Source: Prosapia bicincta
Taxonomy: Eukaryota; Arthropoda; Insecta; Hemiptera; Cercopidae
Length of the DNA stretch: 64,000 nucleotides
Assembly (NCBI GenBank): GCA_036971475.1
Contig: JBAIZL010000376.1
Coordinates: 3,950,001-4,014,000 of the forward strand
Direction: 5' to 3'
Below the pieces are notes generated by a model. That model did no database searches. It was not told where the DNA came from and was given only the letters and a program-made list of their open reading frames with translations. The position numbers were made by a program, and so were the translations under genes. Below, piece by piece: positions 1 to 8,215 of the stretch (positions are counted from its first letter, which is position 1; the number at the start of each line of letters is the position of its first letter).

Positions 1-493
1 GTTTTTCCTAAAATCAATTTATATTTTGACTGATTTTGCGAGTACTATGTCAAAAAAATAAAAGCTAAATGTTGAATTAGTAATGTTTTGCTTGTGCCAA
101 AGAAGCATTGAGATTGGGGGGATTGCAATTTTTAAAATTTTAAGTGGTTTTTATAATTTGTTTCTTTATTCCTAATTGCTTTCTGTATCGCTCAGTATAA
201 TTGTTTTCCCTAAAATCAATTATGCGGGAACAAGAAGTAATTACAATTTTTTGTAATTATTGACTAAATAGATATTGGCAAAGAAAAATTATATCTAGAG
301 ATGCAGAAATGCTTTAGTAACATGGGAAGATAATAAACGGTGGTAGTGACGCCCTAAATATTTAAAATTTAAAAAAAAATGAATAAAAGTTACTCTACAT
401 TGTAAGACAAAACTTATGACAAGTATGTTTTGTAATATAACAGAGCACTGGGGTATACTACTTGCCATAAAATACCCAATTCAGTCAGATTAA
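1..493. other. AT-rich sequence without recognised gene
   Basis: This stretch is AT-rich and has no ORF of convincing length on either strand. I see no tRNA, no repeat shared with the rest of the window and no transposon terminus. It ends where the GC-rich 5' end of the first LINE begins. It may be host intergenic DNA or an old unrecognisable repeat. Confidence 0.4.
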
Positions 494-589
494 CCGCGCA
501 GGGGGGGGTGCGGACTAGCCGCACCTACGAGGGATTTGGCGTCCCTCGCGGTACCCTAGCCTAACACTACACCACTCACAAAGCACACA

Positions 590-593
<4 letters not shown>

Positions 594-669
<76 letters not shown>
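594..669. repeat. (CA)n microsatellite in LINE 5' UTR
   Basis: An almost uninterrupted CA dinucleotide run lies where family A copies have only a short degenerate CA-rich tract (for example near 28017-28055). The run has therefore expanded inside an old retrotransposon 5' UTR. A second, shorter expansion lies in copy B2 near 8094-8136. Confidence 0.95.
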
Positions 670-674
<5 letters not shown>

Positions 675-1017
675 TAATGTTTTCACTTAGGGTATTTGAC
701 TGGTCAGAACCGTTGCGCGTTGGGAGTGCAGAAAGGTCCAGAGCTTGACTAACTCTGGTCTGGGACGCTGCTGTGAGCTTGCTCTGGCGAAGACGTATGC
801 GCGGTTGCTGGTCCGCTAGCCACTTCGGTCCTTGGTCAGGGAGTGTCCGCGGTGCACAGGTGTCAGAGCCTGTGCACAGTATTACGAGATCTCGACTGAT
901 GCCCATCCAGTCGAGCTAAGGAGGAAACTGGGCCCCAGAGTTCCGGGGGTTGGAAATGATCGAAAGTGATCCATGGGTGTACCCGTTCTCATAGTCTCGC
1001 CCGTAACGCCTGACACG

Positions 1018-1228
1018 ATGGTTAACTTAAAACAAATTTATGGAAAACCAACAAAAGTCCAACCAACCAACCAGAGTAATGTAAAGAGGTGTCGTGAGGT
1101 TTCTCCGAAGATGCCTAGTGAAGTAAATAAGACGAGGAAAGAAATGGATGTATCATCGCCCAAACAACCGCCTAAGTTTTTAATTGTGTCTAGCGCAGAA
1201 GAAGGAAAAGATCTTTCGAAGGTATCGC
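1018..1228 (+). pseudogene. LINE B1 ORF1 N-terminal fragment
   Basis: About 70 codons open with MVNLKQIYGK and contain REVSPKMP and LIVSSAEEGKDLSKVS. They match the N-terminus of the ORF1 proteins elsewhere in the window, for example 17479 onward in copy B5. The zinc-knuckle region is absent because the copy is cut by the 5' end of B2. The start is uncertain. In B5 translation appears to begin at the second ATG (MENQQMSNQ), which here runs into a stop, so this fragment uses the upstream ATG in another local frame. It is not expected to be functional. Confidence 0.75.
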
Positions 1229-1293
1229 GCCCCTCAGGGGGGTGCGGACTAGCCGCACCTACGAGGGATTTGGCGTCCCTCGCGGTACCCTAG
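1229..1293 (+). mobile_element. LINE family B, copy B2: 5' terminal segment (left of nested element)
   Basis: These 65 bp contain the two GC-rich 5' hairpins and end with GCGGTACCCTAG. The copy is split here by the 6.77-kb inverted-repeat element and resumes at 8064 with CCCTAGCCTAACAC. Every uninterrupted LINE 5' end in the window reads GGTACCCTAGCCTAACAC at this point, which fixes the insertion site. Confidence 0.9.
1288..1293 (+). repeat. 6-bp target site duplication CCCTAG (left)
   Basis: CCCTAG directly precedes the left inverted repeat and is repeated directly after the right inverted repeat at 8064-8069. The empty site, with a single CCCTAG, is seen in the other LINE copies. Confidence 0.9.
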
Positions 1294-2128
1294 AGTAGGA
1301 CTGGCCTTACCCTGGCGCGCACCATCCCTAACTCGGCCGCTACGTAACGTAGAACTATAGGGGTAGATTTGGATGATGCTGAAGGTCATCCCACACCTGA
1401 TCCCAGACCAAGGGGTGGTTTTGACCACGTTTAGAGGGGTGGGGGGTAGTTTTTTGAAAAAAAAAAAAATTCGGCGTGTACGTAACCTAGGACTATAGGG
1501 GTAGTTTCGGATGATGCGGGCGGACGTCGCGACCTTGACCGTAGCCATAGGGGTGGTTTTGTCCACGTTTAGAGGGGTAGGGGGTAGTTTTTCGAAAAAA
1601 TTTTTATTTTAACCTTACTCGGCCGCTACGTAACCTAGGACTATAGGTGTAGTTTTGGATGATGCAGAGGCTTGACGCTGACCTTCATCCAACCCCTAAG
1701 GGTGGTTTTGACCATGCCTAGAGGGGCAGGGGGTGGTAAATGGAAAAAACTAATTCCAACCAGCTAACCTAAACTAGCCAAAAGGTATCCAACACAACCA
1801 TCCCCTAGGTGCAGGGGACATCTCCGGTACGTTTTAGGACCATCCCCGGGGGTAGTCATGGACGAAGGCAGCCCTGAAAGACCTTGATCATAGACAATGG
1901 GGCTCATTTGACTACGTCTAGAGGTAGTTATTGGAAAACCCCGCTAGCCAAATTGTATCTAACCTAACATACTCCTAATTACAAGGGAGACCTTAGCTAC
2001 GTTCAGAACCATCCCCGGGGTTGTTACGGACGAATGGGGGCTCTGAAACGCCTTGATCATAGACTATGGGGTGTATTTGACTACGTCTAGAGTGTATAAT
2101 CGACTAACCTAAGCCAGCCAAAATGTAT
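1294..2128 (+). repeat. Left terminal inverted repeat (about 835 bp) with internal sub-repeats
   Basis: This arm is the inverted counterpart of 7249-8063. The terminal 60 bp are nearly identical, and a 12-bp indel (GATGATGC region near 1372) separates the arms. Inside are imperfect modules of 130-180 bp. The first three share ACTATAGGGGTAG, GGTGGTTTTGACCA and AGAGGGGTAGGGGGTAG. The next two share CATCCCCGGGG, CTTGATCATAGAC and GACTACGTCTAGAG. Open reading frames seen across it are by-products of the repeat. Confidence 0.9.
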
Positions 2129-2186
2129 ATATATTGAAAATACGATTCGGGGGAAAATGTCGGTCATTAAATTCACATATATGATA

Positions 2187-2260
<74 letters not shown>

Positions 2261-2338
2261 ATGGCTTAGTTTATAGCGTAACCTAGAGAGGTAATGTTTG
2301 TGTATAATATAGCCAAAATAGAGATAATTATATAGGCT
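2129..2338. repeat. Short AT-rich junction with (TA)n microsatellite
   Basis: A pure TA run covers about 2190-2257, between the end of the left inverted repeat and the broken end of the piggyBac-1 transposase fragment. The run is translated in-frame as an IYIY tract at the tail of the transposase ORF, which is an artefact. The flanking bases are not assignable. Confidence 0.85.
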
Positions 2339-3091
2339 GTAAAGTTTAATTCCATATTTATGTCGTTTATTCTTGATATATTGTCTGAAGATCAAACGAC
2401 CTCTCCAAAGTATCATCGCTTCATCGAGGGACAGCTCTCGTTGTGGATAATAAATTCCTAGCAATTTTGTATTGAAATAATCTATTACATTTCTGATTTT
2501 GTCCAATCGGTCATTTGAATTTTCACGTTTTTTCTGAAAGTAAAGGCAGCGTAAAATCAATAGAAATCTGTCACGGCTCATACAATCAGCAAAACACTTG
2601 AGACCAAATAGCCAGTCCTTTTTCCAGTAATCCTGAACACGATTCAATCTTATTGTTCCTGTATGAATAAGAAGGCCTAAAAATATTTTTAGTTCAGGCA
2701 CTGTTAAATCTTTCCATTTATTTATTCGAGATTTGGGAGTCAAATTAGAATTAAAAAATATCTCAAAGGCATGAGAGTTTGTGTATTGTACTATATTTTC
2801 AAGGAAAACGTCATCTAACATAAGGTAAAACCAATCAATCGGTGTATCGCCAGGAATGGGCACTAAAAGGCTATTTACTTTTGTGAACTGAATTGGTCGA
2901 GGTCCACTACTAGTCACACACCATGTTGGAGGCATAACACCAACATCAGGATCATCATCACTTGTCTCTAAATTAGAGTCAGAATCTGAACTGATATTAC
3001 CTGATGTAATGTCCGAGTCATCGTCTAGAAAATCTTCGACGTCATCAGAAACATTAACATCCCTTGAGGTTCCTGGTACACTTGGATCCAT
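2339..3091 (-). pseudogene. piggyBac-1 transposase, N-terminal half only
   Basis: The fragment begins with an acidic N-terminus (DDVEDFLDDDSD) starting at 3091. The DDE_Tnp_1_7-type region follows: PELKIFLGLLIHTG, DYWKKDWLFG and MSRDRFLLILRCLYF. The first catalytic aspartate is about residue 223, in ELSLDEAMILWRGRLIFRQY, followed by KHKYGIKLYSL. Homology stops there, at about residue 250, and the frame runs into a TA microsatellite. The second and third catalytic aspartates and the C-terminal cysteine-rich domain are missing, so it cannot transpose. It lies inside the Polinton-like element and is a different lineage from the piggyBac at 15227-16838. Confidence 0.85.
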
Positions 3092-3379
3092 TTTTTTTGT
3101 ATTGAAAAATATTAAAAATAATATAGTAGATAAAAAATTAATTACACACTATAGATTATAATCACACACGAATATAAATGTTCGGGACACTATATGCACT
3201 GACACGTTGGGGTGGAGAAATTCGCAACACTAAAAACAGGCACAGCAGAAAATGAAATGTGATAATTACAAAGAAATGTGATAATGCTCCACAAAATATG
3301 CACAAAAGTATATCAAATGTTCACAAAATTTATACACAAATATAAAATAACAAGAGGTAATCAAAAGTCTCAGTAAGTT

Positions 3380-3627
3380 AGAGCGTGGTAGATTTGCACC
3401 CTCTGGTGGGGGCACCGCAATACGGTAGATATCGAAACCAACGCAGCACAAAATGAGGTTAGGTTACTATGTAATAATGCGAGAAAGAATAGTCCGGCTG
3501 TGACGAATGGCTAGGCTACACTGACCTTATCAATACACATACCCTTTAGCCCCCTCCGGTGGGTGCGCCGCCATTCTGTGATAGCGGCTGCACCCACCGG
3601 TGGGGGCGGCCGCAGTGAATGTGTTAA
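3380..3627 (-). repeat. piggyBac-1 5' terminus with subterminal repeats and TTAA target
   Basis: Three related GC-rich motifs, GGTGGGGGCACCGC, GGTGGGTGCGCCGCC and GGTGGGGGCGGCCGC, lie in the last 250 bp upstream of the transposase. The last one contains an inverted CCCACCGGTGGG. The end reads CAGTGAATGTG followed by TTAA at 3624-3627, the target tetranucleotide of piggyBac. The sequence beyond the TTAA (TAACCGACATACAG) is a unit of the tandem repeat below, so the target was a TTAA inside that repeat. The opposite end of this piggyBac is not recognisable. Confidence 0.7.
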
Positions 3628-3995
3628 TAACCGACATACAGTTCTGTAGTCACAATTTTGATGTCAAACTAAGCCTTGCTTACACTGTTCATTAATAACT
3701 GACATACAGTTCTGTAGCCACAATTTCACATGATTTTACCATATTTATGTCAAACTAGACCTTGCTTACACTGTTCATTAATAACCGACATACAGTTCTG
3801 TAGTCACAATTTCAATATATAGTATGGTTTTAGCCTTGTTTACACTGTTCATTAATAACCGAAATACAGTTCTGTAGTCATAATTTTGATATTAAACCTA
3901 GCCTTGCTTAGACTGTTCATTAATAATGGAAATACAGTTCTGTAGTCACAATTTCACTATATAGTATGGTGTTAGCCTCTATTACAGTGTTCATT
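3624..3995 (+). repeat. Tandem repeat, about five units of 70-90 bp
   Basis: Units share TTCATTAATAACCGACATACAGTT-type cores followed by CTGTAGTCACAATTT and GCCTTGCTTACACTG (starts near 3624, 3691, 3777, 3850 and 3921). Each unit offers a TTAA, which explains the piggyBac insertion at its left edge. The array is internal to the Polinton-like element. Confidence 0.85.
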
Positions 3996-4712
3996 TGCTA
4001 AATACAAGCGGTGTCATTAAAACGACGGCTCTATCGGCAATTTGTCCTCACATCTCTGCGACGGCTGCGGCTGCCTCGGATGTATTCTAGTCTTTTTCTC
4101 TCCTTCTCATTTCCCATTTCCCCGCTAATGGCTTGGTTTTTATACAATGATATACAATTGTTATTACCTATGTCAAATGTTACAATATATACAATTCTAC
4201 AATATCACGTGTATAGACAGTCTGAGAACCAACACATCTCCGGATAGTTTTCAGTATGTATAAATATGATAGTGAAATTGAATAGAAATGAGTCTGTCTT
4301 ACAACTGTGCAGACATGTTAATTAATTTGGAATATGGCGTTAGATATTAACGTTAACCGCTTTTCCCCCATAAAGACGGTTCTCTACGGACAGAGGGATT
4401 GTTTCTCACAAGGCCTATGCATTACACCCTATTATAACTATATTACATTACAATAATCTATGATACATCTATGTTAAATACCGAATGGATAGATCGTTTG
4501 TGATACACTACATCTCTGGATAATTTTTACATTATGTAATTTTGATTGTGATTTTGAATGGATTAATCGATTTGGCACTGACATGTTACTAAATTTGGAA
4601 TAGAGCATTATTGACTTTAATAACTTTTGGTTTGGTCTGTTTCTCAAACGATCTATTCATTCGGTGGTTGTCATAAATATAACGGTACTTCTAATAATAA
4701 TATTATGGCACA
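3996..4712. other. Internal non-coding region of the Polinton-like element
   Basis: A 78-codon open frame at 4011-4247 begins with a basic stretch (KRRLYRQF, LRRLRLPRM) but then becomes hydrophobic and has no recognisable domain, so I do not call it a gene. The rest is AT-rich. Nothing else is supported. Confidence 0.4.
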
Positions 4713-5662
4713 TTAGTATGCTGACAGTCTGACGTTACCCAATACGGAATGCGTATTTTGTATACCCCTTCTTTCTTGCCTACGACTCAACCTCAGATCG
4801 TAATGAGCCATATTATTATTAAAATGTTCCCCATCCAGTGTATAGGATATTCCATACTCGTCTGAATCAATATCGTTGTTGTCCCAAGACCAGTTGGGGG
4901 GAGCTAGGTCTAAGGACTGATTAAAGTATTCATCGAATTGACAACATTTTCTAAAAAATAAATGAAACCTTTCTATAATCGCATCTTTATTATATTCTAT
5001 ATCAGAGAACATACCGTCAGGGTCGCCGTATAGAATATAATTGTAAAGATACGCGTTATAGAAGTGGGTTTTCGATTCATTTTTTATATACGGCCTCACA
5101 ACGTCCAACAGTTTCATATTATAATAGTGATGTTGAAGGTCGTCCAGTTTGAAAATTTGTGAATACTCCAATCTCATTTCGTACTCGATCTTTACGAGGA
5201 TGGTATATACTATATACTCCCAATTTTGTAGAAAAACTTTCTTTAAATAACCGCCTCCCTCAATTTAGAATTTATATACTTGAAATAGTGTTCTTGATTT
5301 TCGGATGAGTTAATGTGTTTGTAATTAATATATCTGTTTTGAAATTTATATTTATGACAGAATGAACATCTATCAAACAGTTCGCATCTTTTCAATTTAT
5401 AATACCCGGTTAGTAGTTTTCTAAATGTGTCTAAATCCTGGCATTCGCCGGATCTTATAAACTGAAAGATTTCACTTGTATGATTGATATTCGTAAAGTT
5501 AGTACTAATTCTACCTAATACACTAAATATTAAATATCTTAAAAGTAACAAAATTATATCTAAATATATACAACCACTAATTACAATGTCCAACCTACGT
5601 CTATTCACTTTCAATCCTCCTCTACAACACCCTAAATAACTGAGATCTGTTTCACTATACAT
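4713..5662 (-). pseudogene. Unknown gene of about 310 codons with one frameshift
   Basis: Two minus-strand frames, 5662-5243 (139 aa) and 5177-4713 (154 aa), appear to be one gene. At about 5250 the first frame meets TAA. The +1 frame is open from there through the interval 5242-5178 and runs directly into the second. The first part holds a hydrophobic segment (YLDIILLLLRYLIF) and a cysteine pair (CSFCHKYKF). The second part is aromatic- and acid-rich (YLYNYILYGDPDG, FHLFFRKCCQFDEYF) with a basic tail (SRRQERRG). I do not recognise a family. It is the longest non-transposase coding stretch in the Polinton-like element, so an element-encoded protein is plausible. The frameshift could also be a sequencing error. 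Confidence 0.5.
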
Positions 5663-5694
5663 TGCTTAACGATTTACCACTAACCTGGGGTAAA

Positions 5695-5966
5695 CTAACG
5701 AGAGTGTCTTTTATAAAGATGTTTAGTCATGCCTTGTGAATTGCTTTTAGGACGTGTTTTTTTTTTTTTAAAGTGACCAGTACAGGATGCGGTATGTGTC
5801 TTTACGGAAACTCTTTTTCTGTTTGTTTGCGGTAGGTGGTTTCTAAGAGCAGATGTTATCAGCTTGGTGTAGTTTGGTGATTTTGTCACTGGATGTGTGT
5901 ATCGACGGATGTCCTACCGTTAATTTCCTGGAAACCTTTCCTACCCGGATTTCCTTTTTCAGACAT
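5695..5966. other. Interval between the two element genes
   Basis: A lysine/arginine-rich 64-codon minus-strand frame (5695-5889) ends GMTKHLYKRHSR, loosely like the last part of a BED or C2H2 finger. Only one candidate cysteine is present, so it is not called. On the plus strand TTTCCTTTTTCAG ends at about 5961 and could be a splice acceptor for an upstream exon of the gene at 6043-6712. Confidence 0.3.
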
Positions 5967-6042
5967 CTATTGTCGTTCAGAGTTGGTGGTTGAGTGAATT
6001 GTCGATTCCAATAGGTTTTCGTTGTAGCGTATTCTATACACC

Positions 6043-6712
6043 ATGTTCAGACCAAATAATGATGAGTGGCTCATGATCGACAGCTGTTTGGACAACCTGA
6101 TGTTGGCAGTTAGGAGGTTGATGTTCTTTGTCTTTATAATATTATACATTAATTTATATCATCTGTTATTGTTGCTATATTGTTTCGTTCTTGTTTTTTA
6201 GCGATATTCAGCAGCAACTGCGGGACAAATATGCCGGAGGTGCAATAGAGGTGGGCCTAGATGTTCAGCTCGTTATACCCGCTGATGGGACGTCGTACAG
6301 GAGTAAAAGGAGACGTTTTTTTGTTGTACCTGTACAACTACCGGCTGCGCCTTTGACCTCCCTGTCTTCGGAACCTACCACATCCCCTGCTACATCCTCC
6401 CAACCTTGTGCAGAGGATATGGAGATGCTGGTCGATATCTCGTCCTCTGCTACATCCTCCCAGCCTTGTGCAGAGGATATGGAGATGCTGGTCGATACCT
6501 CGTCGTCCTCTGCTACATCATCCCTGCCTGATGCAGATGATATAGAGATGCTGGTCGATACCTCGTCGTCCTCTGCTACATCATCCCTGCCTGATGCAGA
6601 TGATATAGAGATGCTCTTTGGCGACTTAGGCCCTATAGATTTATCCAACATACAGACAGAAACTCTAATGGACATTGATGTTTTAGACGATTTATTGATG
6701 TATTTAGGGTAG
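6043..6712 (+). CDS. Spliced acidic-repeat protein of the Polinton-like element (194 aa, predicted)
   Basis: Proposed exons are 6043-6116 and 6202-6712, with an 85-bp intron (GTTGAT...TTTTTTAG). The phase-2 join keeps the frame. Exon 1 gives MFRPNNDEWLMIDSC and an amphipathic stretch. Exon 2 begins DIQQQLRDKYAGGAIEV and has a basic patch (SKRRRFF). It then has four repeats of the (A)EDMEMLVD / ADDIEMLVD type and ends IDVLDDLLMYLG. Acidic-hydrophobic repeats with a DDLL tail resemble transcription activation domains. The DIQQQL...GGAIEV segment loosely resembles the marked-box strand of E2F dimerisation domains (QIHLKS..GPIEVYL); both points are inference. A diverged copy at 11158-11515 keeps the acceptor, the core and the tail, which supports this as a real exon. 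The start and any upstream exons are uncertain. Confidence 0.5.
6388..6612 (+). repeat. 63-bp coding tandem repeat, about four units
   Basis: Units of 60-63 bp begin TCCTCTGCTACATC and end GAGATGCTGGTCGATA, encoding SSATSSxPxAxDxEMLVDTSS. Units 1 and 2 are alike (QPCAEDMEML), and units 3 and 4 are alike (LPDADDIEML). This suggests duplication of a two-step kind. The homologous gene at 11158-11515 has only one or two degenerate units. Confidence 0.9.
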
Positions 6713-7248
6713 TGCAAGTGATTAAAGTGGATCTTCTTTGGTGAGTTGATATTTTCATGACAATATTTCATACACTGATAGCGTTTCTAGTTATTCGCCT
6801 CTAAAAGGTGGGCCATACTAGATAACTCTGTATGTTTTTAGTTAATCTGTAGCGCGGGGCGCTAGCTACTCATGGATCCCACTCCTCTGTATTGTTTAGC
6901 AATCAACCTGTGGCCCTCGTTACTTGGGTTATACCGTTCATTTTTAGGGTGGGCCCTGGGATCATTCGAGCGTTGATATTTCATATATTAATCAATTATA
7001 TCTCACGATATCCCCCACGTTGGTAGCCACCTCAGGGGCGGATCCTGAGGCTGTCCGTGGGGTAGGTTGTTACGTCATAGGCTTGCCTGATTAGGTTTTT
7101 TTCCAATAACCACCTCTAGACGTAGTCAATTAGGCCCCTGTTCCATGCTCAAGGTCATTCAGAGCCGCCTTTCGTCCATAACATCCCCCAGGGATGGTCC
7201 TGTTCGTTGCTGACATCGCACAATCTACTAAGGGTAGGTTAGGTTAGA
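6713..7248. other. Right-internal non-coding region with an extra inverted-repeat module
   Basis: From about 7085 to 7248 the sequence repeats the module of the inverted repeat (CCAATAACCACCTCTAGACGTAGTCAA, CAAGGTCATTCAGAG, CCCCCAGGGATGGTCC). The left arm lacks this extra copy. The part before it, 6713-7084, shows no gene. It contains a short palindrome around GGCGCTAGC (6857) and CCTCAGGGGCGGATCCTGAGG (7031). Confidence 0.6.
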
Positions 7249-8063
7249 TACATTTTGGCTGGCTTAGGTTAGTCGATACACTCTAGACGTAGTCAAATAC
7301 TCCCCATAGTCTATGATCAAGGCGTTTCAGAGCCCCCATTCGTCCGTAACAACCCCGGGGATGGTCCTGAACGTAGCTAAGGTCTCCCTTGTAATTAGAA
7401 GTATGTTAGGTTAGATACAATTTGGCTAGCGGGGTTTTCCAATAACTACCTCTAGACGTAGTCAAATGAGCCCCATTGTCTATGATCAAGGTCTTTCAGG
7501 GCTGCCTTCATCCATGACAACCCCCGGGGATGGTCCTAAACGTACCGGAGATGTCCCCTGCAGGGATGGTTGGGTTGGATACCTTTTGGCTAGTTTAGGT
7601 TAGCTGGTTGGAATTAGTTTTTTCCATTTACCACCCCTGCCCCTCTAGGCATGGTCACAACCACCCTTAGGGGTTGGATGAAGGTCGGCGTCAAGCCTCT
7701 GCATCATCCAAAACTACCCCTATAGTCCTAGGTTACGTAGCGGCCAAGTAAGGTTAAAATAAAATTTTTTTCGAAAAACTACCCCCTACCCCTCTAAACG
7801 TGGACAAAACCACCCCTATGGCTACGGTCAAGGTCGCGACGTCCGCCCGCATCATCCGAAACTACCCCTATAGTCCTAGGTTACGTACACGCCGAAATTT
7901 TTTTTTTTTCGAAAAACTACCCCCCACCCCTCTAAACGTGGTCAAAACCACCCCTTGGTCTGGGATCAGGTGTGGGATGACCTTCCAAAACTACCCCTAT
8001 AGTCCTAGGTTACGTAGCGGCCGAGTTAGGGGTGGTGCGCGCCAGGGTAAGGCCAGTCCTACT
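7249..8063 (-). repeat. Right terminal inverted repeat (about 815 bp)
   Basis: This is the inverted partner of 1294-2128, with the same order of modules read on the minus strand. The outer end is GGTGCGCGCCAGGGTAAGG followed by CCAGTCCTACT. Divergence between the arms is low: a few substitutions and one 12-bp indel. Confidence 0.9.
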
Positions 8064-8069
8064 CCCTAG
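8064..8069 (+). repeat. 6-bp target site duplication CCCTAG (right)
   Basis: This is the second copy of CCCTAG, directly after the right inverted repeat. The LINE 5' UTR resumes with CTAACACTACACCACTCAC. Confidence 0.9.
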
Positions 8070-8105
8070 CCTAACACTACACCACTCACAAAGCACACAC
8101 ACACA

Positions 8106-8141
<36 letters not shown>

Positions 8142-8215
8142 TTTACACATACACTAATATCTTCACTTAGGGAATTTGACTGGTCAGAACCGTTGCGCGT
8201 TGGGAGTGCTGAAAG

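Larger units (their letters stand above)
494..1228 (+). mobile_element. LINE family B, copy B1: 5' end only
   Basis: The copy begins with the GC-rich start shared by all full-length LINEs here: two adjacent hairpins and then the GGTACCCTAGCC stretch. A CA-rich tract, about 400 bp of 5' UTR and the first part of ORF1 follow. It stops at about 1228, in the codons for the conserved EGKDLSKVS segment, where the 5' end of copy B2 begins. The remainder of B1 is not seen in the window. The 5' UTR aligns with family A copies (for example 27928-28434) but differs at scattered sites and has a much longer CA tract. Confidence 0.85.
1294..8063. mobile_element. Polinton/Maverick-like inverted-repeat element, probably non-autonomous
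   Basis: A 6,770-bp unit starts AGTAGGACTGGCC and ends GGCCAGTCCTACT. It has inverted repeats of about 0.82 kb and a CCCTAG duplication at an otherwise uninterrupted LINE 5' UTR site. Long inverted repeats, a 6-bp duplication and AG...CT ends are the published hallmarks of Polintons/Mavericks. The interior lacks recognisable PolB, integrase, packaging ATPase, protease or capsid genes. It holds a spliced acidic-protein gene, a frameshifted unknown gene, a short tandem repeat and an inserted piggyBac remnant. It is best read as a deleted or non-autonomous derivative, or as a new group with similar ends. Class assignment is inference; the boundaries are seen directly. Confidence 0.75.

Noticed and set aside
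556..906. Minus-strand ORF with long CVCVCV tract
   Set aside because: It is the translation of the CA microsatellite and antisense LINE 5' UTR.
1249..1566. Minus-strand ORF of 105 aa and its plus-strand twin at 7800-8069
   Set aside because: These are the two arms of the same inverted repeat read in opposite directions, rich in low-complexity YSPRLR and FFFF. Not a protein family.
3624..3995. CRISPR-like array
   Set aside because: Units are directly adjacent and vary in length with no distinct spacers, and the context is a eukaryotic transposon.
5695..5889. BED or C2H2 zinc-finger gene
   Set aside because: HLYKRH resembles the end of a finger, but only one cysteine is present and the frame is short and low-complexity.
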